From Niebla homalea (taxonomy: Eukaryota > Ascomycota > Lecanoromycetes > Lecanorales > Ramalinaceae), in contig JAHGAU010000015.1 in the NCBI GenBank assembly GCA_019925105.1, forward strand, positions 682,001 through 746,000: a stretch of 64,000 bases of DNA. The letters are read 5' to 3'. Position numbers and translations under genes: made by a program. The stretch's first letter is position 1. Every line of letters begins with the position of its first letter. Below the pieces are notes generated by a model. It did not search any database. It saw only the letters and a program-made list of their open reading frames with translations, and had not been told where the DNA came from. Shown here in pieces: positions 56,088-64,000 of the stretch.

Positions 56088-56264
56088 GGGTATTTGTACT
56101 TAGTTTTTCATTTCACATAAGCTAAATCCATGTGAGAGCCTCAGCATTGTTTCTGATGTCCCACGTTGCAAATCCAACCTCCGACCCTACTAAAATCTTG
56201 GACATCGAAATAACACCCATTCATCGAATGTCAGGCCACCGTCGGCTCCCGAAAGGCGCCCTCC

Positions 56265-56942
56265 TCATGTCATCATTGCCGCATCCGAGCTGCGGTCCTG
56301 AAGGTAAGCCTTGCGATGAGGATTCTCCTCCAATTCCGGCGCTCTATTCAATGGCGTCCATTTGGGCTCATCCTTGAAGAGCCGCATCGCTTTGATGTAC
56401 TAACAAAACAGATGTCAGCTTCCAAATTTCCAGGTCTACAGTCGCCAAAGGTCATGGGGAAAGTGCAAGATGTTGCCCACTCACGTTCTTCTTATCGGTG
56501 GTGAACCGGTGAAAGATTCCACTGGGCAAGATAATCAAGTCATCCTTCTCCAACCGGATCCGCACCCACTGATCCTGCTCGCTCCTCACATCGAAAAACC
56601 CCTCCCCGTCGAGGATATATCTGATCTCCTCATCTTCATGCAGGTGCTCGTTGAAGAACATGTGCACTTTTTCCTCATACATGTCACCCATTTTCTCGGG
56701 CGAGACAGTGATCTCGTCTCGGTTCTTGTAGGAGCGAGCATCGGCTATGGTGTCGAGGTCGGACAGGGCAGGGCAACGGTGGTAGATGACGCCGAGCTTC
56801 TCGAGGTAATCTGTGGGGAGGTATCTGCCCGAGTCGTGGTCCAGTCGTTGGTCGCCCTGGGTCAGGTCGGTGAGAAGCAGCGTTTGGGGGAGGGGCGCGC
56901 CCATGCATTTACCTCAGCATTGTCGAACCAGTATGCCTTCAT
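56265..56942 (-). CDS. ADI1: Acireductone dioxygenase (methionine salvage)
   Basis: Three exons, 56942-56913 (30 nt), 56856-56485 and 56399-56265, give 178 residues. The first exon encodes [10 protein letters not shown] and joins to [11 protein letters not shown], the usual start of the family. The cupin metal site is visible: [20 protein letters not shown] gives two histidines and a glutamate, and the second histidine motif is in [12 protein letters not shown]. The enzyme oxidises acireductone with Fe(II) to the methionine precursor KMTB, the penultimate step in recycling MTA from polyamine and ethylene synthesis. The C-terminal exon reads [19 protein letters not shown]. The enzyme works downstream of polyamine synthesis, which ODC starts 8 kb away. 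Confidence 0.94.
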
Positions 56943-57529
56943 GCTGTCTTGTTATTAAAATCGTTCCTAATGATTATTCTCCGCAAGAGATGCCGCAATC
57001 AGTCCAAATGTGATGGTGATTCTGTAATAACAGCAGACGTCGTCGTTTTGTGTGTCAGAGTAAGCACTTATTCAGCTGGTTTCGCCTTTGATGTCATACC
57101 CCGGACGTGGGCTGCGTCCCGGCTGTCTGGCTCGGCGGGCGCTCGCGAAACAACCTTAGCTTGCTTAAGTACCTACCTTACCTTAGGTATGTCTCGCCAA
57201 AATTGCCGCTAGGAATAAAACACCCTTGATTGGTCGTGAACGCGAACGCCTTCTAGGCTTTACTACCTAGCGTGTTGCGACTTCCACTTTATACTCTCAG
57301 CGAAGTGAATTACAGCTACCCCACCCGAATTGGCTGCCGCTTACCCTTTGATCTTCTACAGCTAAAAGTAGAGACTGGCTGTCAGTGCAGAGGTGTCGGT
57401 AATTAAGGTCTGAATTGTCTGTCACTTTGGAACAATATCGATTACATACGACCAGTCACTTGAGGCTGGCCCTCCAGCCAGGATCGTTCAATTTTGTTTT
57501 GGACCCAAAGCTATCATCGGCTGCGGAGG
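56943..57529. other. Divergent promoter region
   Basis: Between ADI1 (minus) and the 2EXR gene (plus). It contains several TACCTA/TAGGTA words near 57170-57190 (TACCTACCTTACCTTAGGTA). No coding sequence was seen. Confidence 0.5.
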
Positions 57530-58492
57530 ATGACAGCCGCTAGGCCCATCGTTGACCTAACAAGGGACGAATCGACGGCGACAACGATCGTTGGAACAAA
57601 GACGACGCAGGATACCGTAGATTTGACTGACGATGATCCCCAACCAAAAGGGGATCACATGGGATCCGTTGCGAAAATGCTGAGCTCCGACCGGGTAATC
57701 GGTCCAGTCGCAACCACTGACCAACTGCATGCATCGTCGCTCTCACTAGTTGACATCGAGTACATTTCAAGTGGTGAGGATGAACCAGCGCCAACAACAG
57801 AAAGGAAGGGGAAACCGATCCATACCTTTCCTTTCCTGTCACTGCCTGCCGAAATCAGGAACAGTGTGTATAGACTTCTTCTAACCAGGCCTCCCAAGGA
57901 GTCCATTGAATTGCCGAAACCCACCAGCAGGGCCGCCAAAGCCCGAAGCGTCATCATCCGCGACTGCAAGACGGCCAAGCAAAGGAAAGCTCACAAACAG
58001 CTCTTTCTCGAGATCTTGGCTACCTGCCATCAAATCCACAATGAAGCTAGCAGCATCATCTACGGTTGCAATGTCTTCAAGTATCGGCCCCATCTTGGGG
58101 ATGCCAATTTGAAGCCAATACTACCCACACGTCACCTACAGCTCATCAAGCACATCAAACTTGCAGTGATCGGTGGCGCCAACGCTTGTCGGAAGTTGGA
58201 GAAGAGAATTGCCGACTTCATCGCATGCTTTATATCAATCCAGGATCTGAGGCTCGAAACCTTTGAGCTAGTCTGGTATAGCTGGGAAGATTATGTTGTG
58301 ACCGCAAGCGGCCCTTTGAACCAGGCATTGCTGTCAATGCAGGTGGAGAGGCAGATGATTCTTCGATTCACTGGGTCCGCTCGACTTCAAGTGTCCATGA
58401 AAGTGCAATTGGAGGACAAGTTCACGCCCGCCAGAGCCAAGGTCTGCATTGGTGATAGATCCTTGACGATTGACGAGGTCGAATCAGTATAG
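57530..58492 (+). CDS. 2EXR-domain protein with SUMO-interaction-like motifs
   Basis: One exon of 320 residues; the ATG at 57530 is the first in frame. The folded part begins at about residue 97 with FPFLSLPAEIRNSVYRLLL, the 2EXR pattern common in filamentous fungi, followed by LFLEILATCHQIHNEASSII, typical of these F-box-like proteins. Unusually, the N-terminal tail carries two SUMO-interaction-like motifs, PIVDLTRDES and DTVDLTDDDP, and a third acidic hydrophobic patch, SLVDIEYISSGEDE. This arrangement resembles STUbL and other SUMO readers. Function is unknown. A link between SUMO binding and the 2EXR domain would be new to me; it is inference from motifs. Confidence 0.82.
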   Translation: MTAARPIVDLTRDESTATTIVGTKTTQDTVDLTDDDPQPKGDHMGSVAKMLSSDRVIGPVATTDQLHASSLSLVDIEYISSGEDEPAPTTERKGKPIHTFPFLSLPAEIRNSVYRLLLTRPPKESIELPKPTSRAAKARSVIIRDCKTAKQRKAHKQLFLEILATCHQIHNEASSIIYGCNVFKYRPHLGDANLKPILPTRHLQLIKHIKLAVIGGANACRKLEKRIADFIACFISIQDLRLETFELVWYSWEDYVVTASGPLNQALLSMQVERQMILRFTGSARLQVSMKVQLEDKFTPARAKVCIGDRSLTIDEVESV

Positions 58493-59335
58493 ATTCCCAG
58501 GTGGTGACTCGCCACCATACGAACCCATTTCCCAGAAAGTATCTTCAGTCGATGGCAGCTGGCTCTGCGGCATCCTGATCTCATCACGGATTAGGAGGCC
58601 TCTGTGGATTGACCTTGGATCATTGATTCAAGCGAATTATCAAGGAAGAATCTAGCAAAGTTTGTGTTGTAATTGCACGCTGGTGTGCTGTCATCACGAG
58701 CGTTCTCTGCTCATTCATGATGTATTCAAGCATTGTGGTAGGCAAATAAAATCAAGTCCGAGCTCGTTGCAATATTTCGATTGACATTCATCGGAAGCAG
58801 AAGATACCCATTTCAAGCTTGTCGCAAAGCTTCAACAGGCCAAAGCCACCACTTGGCAAGTTCTTGAACGAAGTGCAAAACTTATAGTCTGTGAGCTCCT
58901 ACTGCTACCCTCATGAGCTGATCATGCTCATCGAAGTAGTGCAGTGCTATCTATACCGCGACAAAGCTCCTATAGGCTCAGCAACAGGACCGGATCACTA
59001 TCTCAAGCGCAAAGATTGGCAAAATCTTGGCGGACAACAAACGTTCGCCACTGCAGCAGCTTCAATCAAGGACTACACGGATACAAAATGATGCGTGGTC
59101 AACTTTCAATCTCGCATTAAGTGGCTGGCGTATCCACGATGACTCGATCTCATGCATTCCTGAATACCTCTTCATCCAAAAGGCTTCTTCTATAAATCTT
59201 TCCTCTCCCCCCCGTGGCCATTCAATACCTTTGCCGTCCCCTCTAATATTCCATCTAATATCCCGTCCGACCTGTCACCGAATCTTCAGCGCCAATACAC
59301 ACTCCCGAAGCAAAACCTTCTACCATTTTCGAGAC
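58493..59335. other. Convergent intergenic region
   Basis: 3' sequences of the 2EXR gene (plus) and the GH63-like gene (minus). The longer open frames have no domains. No gene recognised. Confidence 0.45.
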
Positions 59336-62300
59336 CTATTTTCCATCCAGTTGCGCCTCAAATTCATCCTCATACACCACGGAGTCGTCATGGTTACTCC
59401 GCACAAGCTCCAATTGCTCGCTCACGTAATTAAAGACATGCTGGTTGGCCTCGGTCCTCTGCCGCGTCAACTCTGTACCTTCATCGTCATCCACCTCCGA
59501 GTCTCCATTGGTCGATTGAGCGATGATGTGATTGCCATTGACAGGCGTATTGAAGCTGCTTCGGTCTCCGATGGAGCGCGAAGTGCTCGACCGCCGAAAT
59601 CTAGGTTTGCCAGTATTACTCACCGTGCGTGAGAATGTCTCGTCAAAATAGCTATCCCCAAAATGTGCTGCCGCTGCGGTGGGAGTCCTGGGTGTCTGCG
59701 GCATACGGCACGTAATCCCCGTATCGTGGATGATCTTCGCGATCAAGCCAGTCCACCCGCATTGGTGGCTCGCCCCCAACCCTCGCCCGGTGTCGGCGTC
59801 GAAGAATTCGTGGAACCACATGTAGTCCTTCCAATTGGGATCGAAGTCTAAAGTGTCGTTGCCGTCGTTGACCGCGCGGCGGCCATCGTCACCGCGGGCG
59901 AAAAGGTGTTGGATGCGGTGCTGGAGTTCCTCGGCGACGAGGCCGAGGTGCATGTATTCGCCGGAGCCGACGGGGCATTCGACTTGCAGGGATTTGCCGT
60001 AGAACATGTAGAAGCGGAGGACGGATTCGATAAGGAGGAAGTTGACGGCTAGCCAGATGGGACCTAAGTCGCAAACGTCAATGGTCGTGCCTTCACAATA
60101 ATGGTTCGCTTCAGTGTCACTTACCACGCCAATTTGAGTTCCCACCAAAGAGGCCAGAGTCTGCATCTCCAGGAACATACCCCACCTGATAGCGCTGACC
60201 GTTGACGTCCATTGAGTAGGGATTCTCCTTGTGGTGCTTCGATAATGAGCGTATGCCGTGGTCTGAAAGGAACTCTGTCTCATCCAACATTCTCCGCAGT
60301 ATCTTGACCAAGCGATCTTTGTTGACCAATGACAAGAGGATTCGATCGTCCTTTCCCCGACGCTTCAGACTCGACATGTTCCTCTCTGCTACGTCCTGAC
60401 GATTTTGTACAAACCAGTCCACCCGCTTCTTGAAGGACGGAAGCTTATTGATGAGCTCCGGCTCGAGCGTCAAGACAGCGTACAGTGGGATCAAGCCCAC
60501 AAGTGATCTCACGGGTAGCGCTTGGCTCCAGGGCCCGCCCCAAGAGATTGCATCGTAGTAGAAGCCGTCCTTTTCGTCCCACAACGATTTCTCCTCATTG
60601 CCTGAGCGGTAGGTCATCGCATCACTGATCAGGATGAAATGTTCAAAGAACTTGGATGCAATGTCTTCGTATATCCTTCGATGTTTGGCAAGTTCAAGGG
60701 CGATGTTCAGCATTGACAAGCAGTAAAAGGCCATCCACCCAGTACTGTCGGCCTGCTCCAGAATTCCGCCCGTAGGCAATGGATCCGACCTGTTGAAGAG
60801 ACCAATATTATCCAGGCCTAAGAAGCCTCCCTCGAATATCCCTTTGTTGTTTGCATCCTTGCGATTGACCCACCATGTGAAGTTGAGGAGTAACTTCTGG
60901 AAGACACGCTCCAAAAAGTCTAGGTCTGCACGTCCGTACATCTTTCGCTCGATCTTGAACGTTCTGAAGACCGCCCATGCATGGACGGGGGGGTTGTCGT
61001 CGCCAAAATTCCACTCATAAGCCGGCAATTGGCCGTTCGGATGCATGTACCATTCCCTGGTGAAGAGATCCAACTGCTTCTTCGCGAACTCCGGGTCGAT
61101 CATAGCCAATGGTATGCAGTGAAAGGCTGTGTCCCAAGCGGCGAAGAATGGATATTCCCATGAATCTGGCATGGACAGAATGTCGTCCAGATGCATGTGC
61201 TTCCAGTGAGAGTTTCTGATGGCCTTTCGACCCGGGGGTGGTGCTATCTGACCCTCATCGCCATTAGCCCACTGGTCCCAGACGAAGTGGTAATACTGTT
61301 TGCACCACAGCATGCCCGAGAACGCTTGACGCTGAATGCTCCGCAGATCCTCACTCATGGGTAGTGGACTGATGCGCCAGTAAAAGTCATCAGCCTCTAT
61401 CCTTCGCTTTTCAATGACTTCATCGAAATGTTCCTCGTCCAGATAGCCCTCATATTTATTGGACACTCGAAAGCGAACAACGGCGCATTCTCCGGGGGGT
61501 ATGCCCTCATCTTCGTCAAAAGAGTACCAGGCACCGCTTTTCGTACCTCTCACACGTGGATTCACAGCGCCTCGCTCCCCGTCTACGATGTGGCGGTGGA
61601 AGGCGTCTTTGACGAACGGCTGGGTGTTCTTGACGCCATAGAGTTTATTCAGATTAGTGTCGTTCTCGGTGAAGAGCATTGTAGGCTGTACGTCCGCTTC
61701 AGTGTTGCCTACGCCAGGGGAGGGTGAAAGCTGGATGAATTGGTGACCCAGGGTAGAGTGAGTCGTCTGTGCAGTTAGTGGAGCTATCTGCTTTATTGAT
61801 GGCTTCGTACGGGGATCGACTTCTCTTTGCCATGACCAGGTATTCCGAAACCACACTTGAGGAATGATGTGTAAGGGAGCTGCTACAGGACCTCTATTGT
61901 AGGCGGTACATCGAAATAGTAGTTCGTCCTGATCTTCTTTTGCAACCTCGATGAAACAGTCAAAGTATCTGTTCTCGTCAAAGATGCCCGTGTCCATGAG
62001 CTGGTACTCTCTCTCCAGTCTATTGCGCTTGGCAGTTTCCGACGCAAGTTGGTCGTAAGGAAATTTGCGTTGGGGAAGTTTGTAGAGATACTTCATGTAT
62101 GAGTGGGTAGGCGTGTTGTCAAGATGAAAGAAGCACTCCTTAACGCTCTCGCCATGATTACCCTGAGGATTGGATAAGCCAAAGAGTCTCTCCTTGAGAT
62201 AATCATCCTTTTCATTCCAGAAACTGAAGGCGACATTCAGCAGGCCATGTGTGTCGGAAACGCCCCCTATACCGTCCTCGCCCCAGCGATAGGTCCTCGA

Positions 62301-62486
62301 CCTGGCATGGTCATGCGGGAAGTGGCTCCATGCATCGCCGTTCTCGGAGTAGTCCTCCCTGACCGTGGCCCATTGCCTCTCACTCAGGTATGATCCCCAC
62401 TTCTTCCAGTACTTCTTCCTTTCCCGATCTTCCTTTAATCGTTTTTCTTCTTCGCACAGGTATTCATGGTGATCGGTGACAACCAT
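59336..62486 (-). CDS. GH63-like glucosidase-family protein (YMR196W type)
   Basis: Two exons, 62486-60125 and 60063-59336, give 1029 residues. The 61 bp intron (GTAAGT...CTTAG) restores NSNWR-GPIWLAVNFLLIE, a conserved block of the (alpha/alpha)6 barrel. The N-terminus reads WGSYLSERQWATVREDYSEN, then SHFPHDHARSRTYRWGEDG and THSYMKYLYKLP, matching the family of yeast Ymr196w. The domain relates to glycoside hydrolase family 63, but there is no signal peptide, so the protein is probably cytosolic. A catalytic activity has not been shown for this family as far as I know. The last 130 residues are disordered and S/T-rich. Confidence 0.88.
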
Positions 62487-63972
62487 GACGGATAACTGGA
62501 GGGTTTATGATCTGGTCGTCAGAGCTCAATGGCCAAGCTCGCCAGCTGCCTGAATGAAAGTCTGGTTGCAGGGCATTGACAATCAATTGGCAATTGGAAG
62601 CTTCAGGGTGGAATTCAAGAAGAGGGTCACATTGGAGCATGAGCATGAGGAAGAGGAAGAGGACGGTGAGAGCTTAAGGAGCGTGGACAGTGCAGAGCAA
62701 GAGAATAGCCAATAGCAGGAGCAAAGAAAGTGACCGGTCAACAAGTCGGAGACCAGCGGAATTTTCTCGCCTAGCGGCTCAATGTTTGCATCTGCGAGAA
62801 GCTCGTGATCAAATTTTTCTTTCTAGCATTTGCGGAGAAGCTTCCTGGCAGCTGCACATCATATCTCAAGGGTCCCTTGTGACGCCATCGGGCCTTAGGG
62901 ATGTTGTTTCTCAGCCTGGTGGGATGAACAAGCAACTTGTCCCATGCTGGTGGATGCATTTTGACTCTTGATTGCGAGGCTGCTTTCTGTGTCTTATCGA
63001 TAAGCACGGCCCTGAGGCTAGTTCCAACTTGGCGTTAGCCGCTCCCAATATCAAAATCCTCCAATTCGCCGCTCCTAAGCGAGCTTTTCCATCACCACGA
63101 CGTAGTGATGGATCTCAATTTCCACACTCTAGTGGGGTGCACCATTGAACGACAGTGATTCTAGAAATCTGTTGTTCAAAATTACCATTCTCAGCTAGAC
63201 CAGCACGAGCCAGGGGTAAACTGCACACAACGCTAATCCGTCCATCCACCAGCAGCGTCCACCAAAATTATGCAAGCGCGCTTCGCCTACCACTTAGCGA
63301 CTTTGTTAGCAGATGACCTCTGAGCTTGAAGTTAACATTGACTATGTGATGGGGATGAAAGACCTCTTTGTAGCGATATAAAAACAATTCCCTGTTTAGG
63401 TCTGTCGACTGCCCACCATACCATTCTTGTCCAAATGGTACCAGCGGTGATTCTATTCTTGATACAGATGTAGACATGGGTTCAATCATTCCTCAGCTCT
63501 AATGAAAGTCGTCTCCATTGGCCATGGTGCTTCTGGAAACATTACCAAGCTCGTTCATATTTCAATGACAAGATCCAATTGCTTTCCTACTTCAACATTC
63601 TGCTGCCATTAGAGGAATTTGTCCGAAAAGATTGCGACAACACTATGTAGTGTGTATAATGGAAGGAGAAATGTAAGGTGTAGAGTGGTGATGCTACTGC
63701 TTGAGACCTTTGGTCAATTATTTTTTTGTACAACTTCTCTGACCAATTAGCCACAATGAAACCCAGATGACGGAATCTTGCCCCTCATTTACTTCACTCA
63801 AATATGGTTTGACCTTCGCCCTCACAAGATCTGTGCCCATGAGCTCTAAGCAGTACAACAATGTCGGAATATTTCATCAATTGTCCAGCACGTGTCAGAT
63901 GAAAAGCAACCTCCGATCTTCGGTTCGGAATTGACTGACTTCAATTCATCTTCTAATCAAACCCTTCCCATC
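62487..63972. other. Intergenic, right end
   Basis: No gene recognised over 1.5 kb. It holds the promoter of the GH63-like gene and several A+T-rich patches. The open frame at 63268-63489 (minus) has no domains. Confidence 0.45.
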
Positions 63973-64000
63973 ATGCCACATCGTCGTAAGAATAACAGTG
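63973..64000 (+). CDS. Possible gene start cut by the window edge
   Basis: An ATG at 63973 opens a frame MPHRRKNNS that runs off the window. The context (CCATCATGC) is acceptable and the sequence basic. Nine codons are too few to identify it, and it may be chance. Confidence 0.2.

Noticed and set aside
63268..63489. 73-codon minus-strand frame near the right end
   Set aside because: No recognisable domain or splice context; left as intergenic.
1..64000. CRISPR arrays, intact transposons, secondary-metabolite backbone genes, viral genes
   Set aside because: I found no regularly spaced repeats, transposase or reverse-transcriptase motifs, PKS/NRPS domains or viral proteins.

Overview
The window is nuclear DNA of a filamentous ascomycete (Pezizomycotina). 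The evidence is short GT-AG introns, mostly about 50-240 bp with CTRAC-like branch sites, closely packed genes on both strands, and fungal families such as Utp14, Spo22/Zip4, a Zn2Cys6-PAS factor of the Ert1/Rds2 type, mpaB-like oxygenases and 2EXR proteins. A Dothideomycete-like source is a guess; the sequence does not settle the class. Most reading frames are exons. Where possible I joined exons by hand using splice sites, reading-frame closure and the expected protein family. The exon sums divide by three for every spliced model given coordinates below.

Layout. 0.7-9.3 kb: UTP14 (+), a DUF1295 membrane protein (-) and the HECT ubiquitin ligase HUL5 (-, two exons). 9.9-20.5 kb: a 1152-residue disordered protein (+), an F-box/LRR protein (-) and an AT-hook-like disordered protein (-). 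20.9-25.7 kb: mitoribosomal MRP10 (+, three exons), an epoxide-hydrolase-like enzyme (+) whose promoter carries a dense cluster of TGACGC motifs, an F-box relic (-) and a mitochondrial-type beta carbonic anhydrase (-). 26.2-31.7 kb: an ARMH3-like protein (-, five exons), a decayed tRNA-like element (-), ISA1 (+) and a probable CENP-Q/Fta7 kinetochore gene (-, five exons). 31.7-36.9 kb: a gluconeogenesis-type Zn2Cys6-PAS regulator (+) and meiotic SPO22/ZIP4 (+, six exons). 37.2-44.1 kb: a WDR62/MABP1-like WD40 protein (-), an mpaB-like (DUF2236) membrane oxygenase (-, six exons) and RRG9 (+). 44.5-49.6 kb: RGP1 (+), ornithine decarboxylase (-, four exons) and a small two-exon CX2C protein (-). 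50.2-53.6 kb: a broken MFS transporter (-) and a gene-poor stretch with a second tRNA-like element. 53.7-62.5 kb: MOB1 (+, five exons), ATP5/OSCP (+), acireductone dioxygenase ADI1 (-), a 2EXR protein with SUMO-interaction-like motifs (+) and a GH63-like protein of the YMR196W family (-).

How the genes work together. This is mostly core housekeeping DNA. There is a mitochondrial group (MRP10, ISA1, RRG9, ATP5, carbonic anhydrase), a chromosome and cell-cycle group (CENP-Q, SPO22, MOB1), ubiquitin and trafficking genes (HUL5, F-box proteins, RGP1, ARMH3), and two genes that meet in metabolism: ODC makes polyamines, and ADI1 belongs to the methionine salvage pathway that recycles the MTA by-product of spermidine synthesis. 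No secondary-metabolite cluster, CRISPR array or intact transposon is visible. The most novel-looking items are the TGACGC promoter cluster, the small CX2C gene, two in-frame introns that could be retained, the 2EXR protein with SIM-like motifs, and the decayed MFS and tRNA-like relics.
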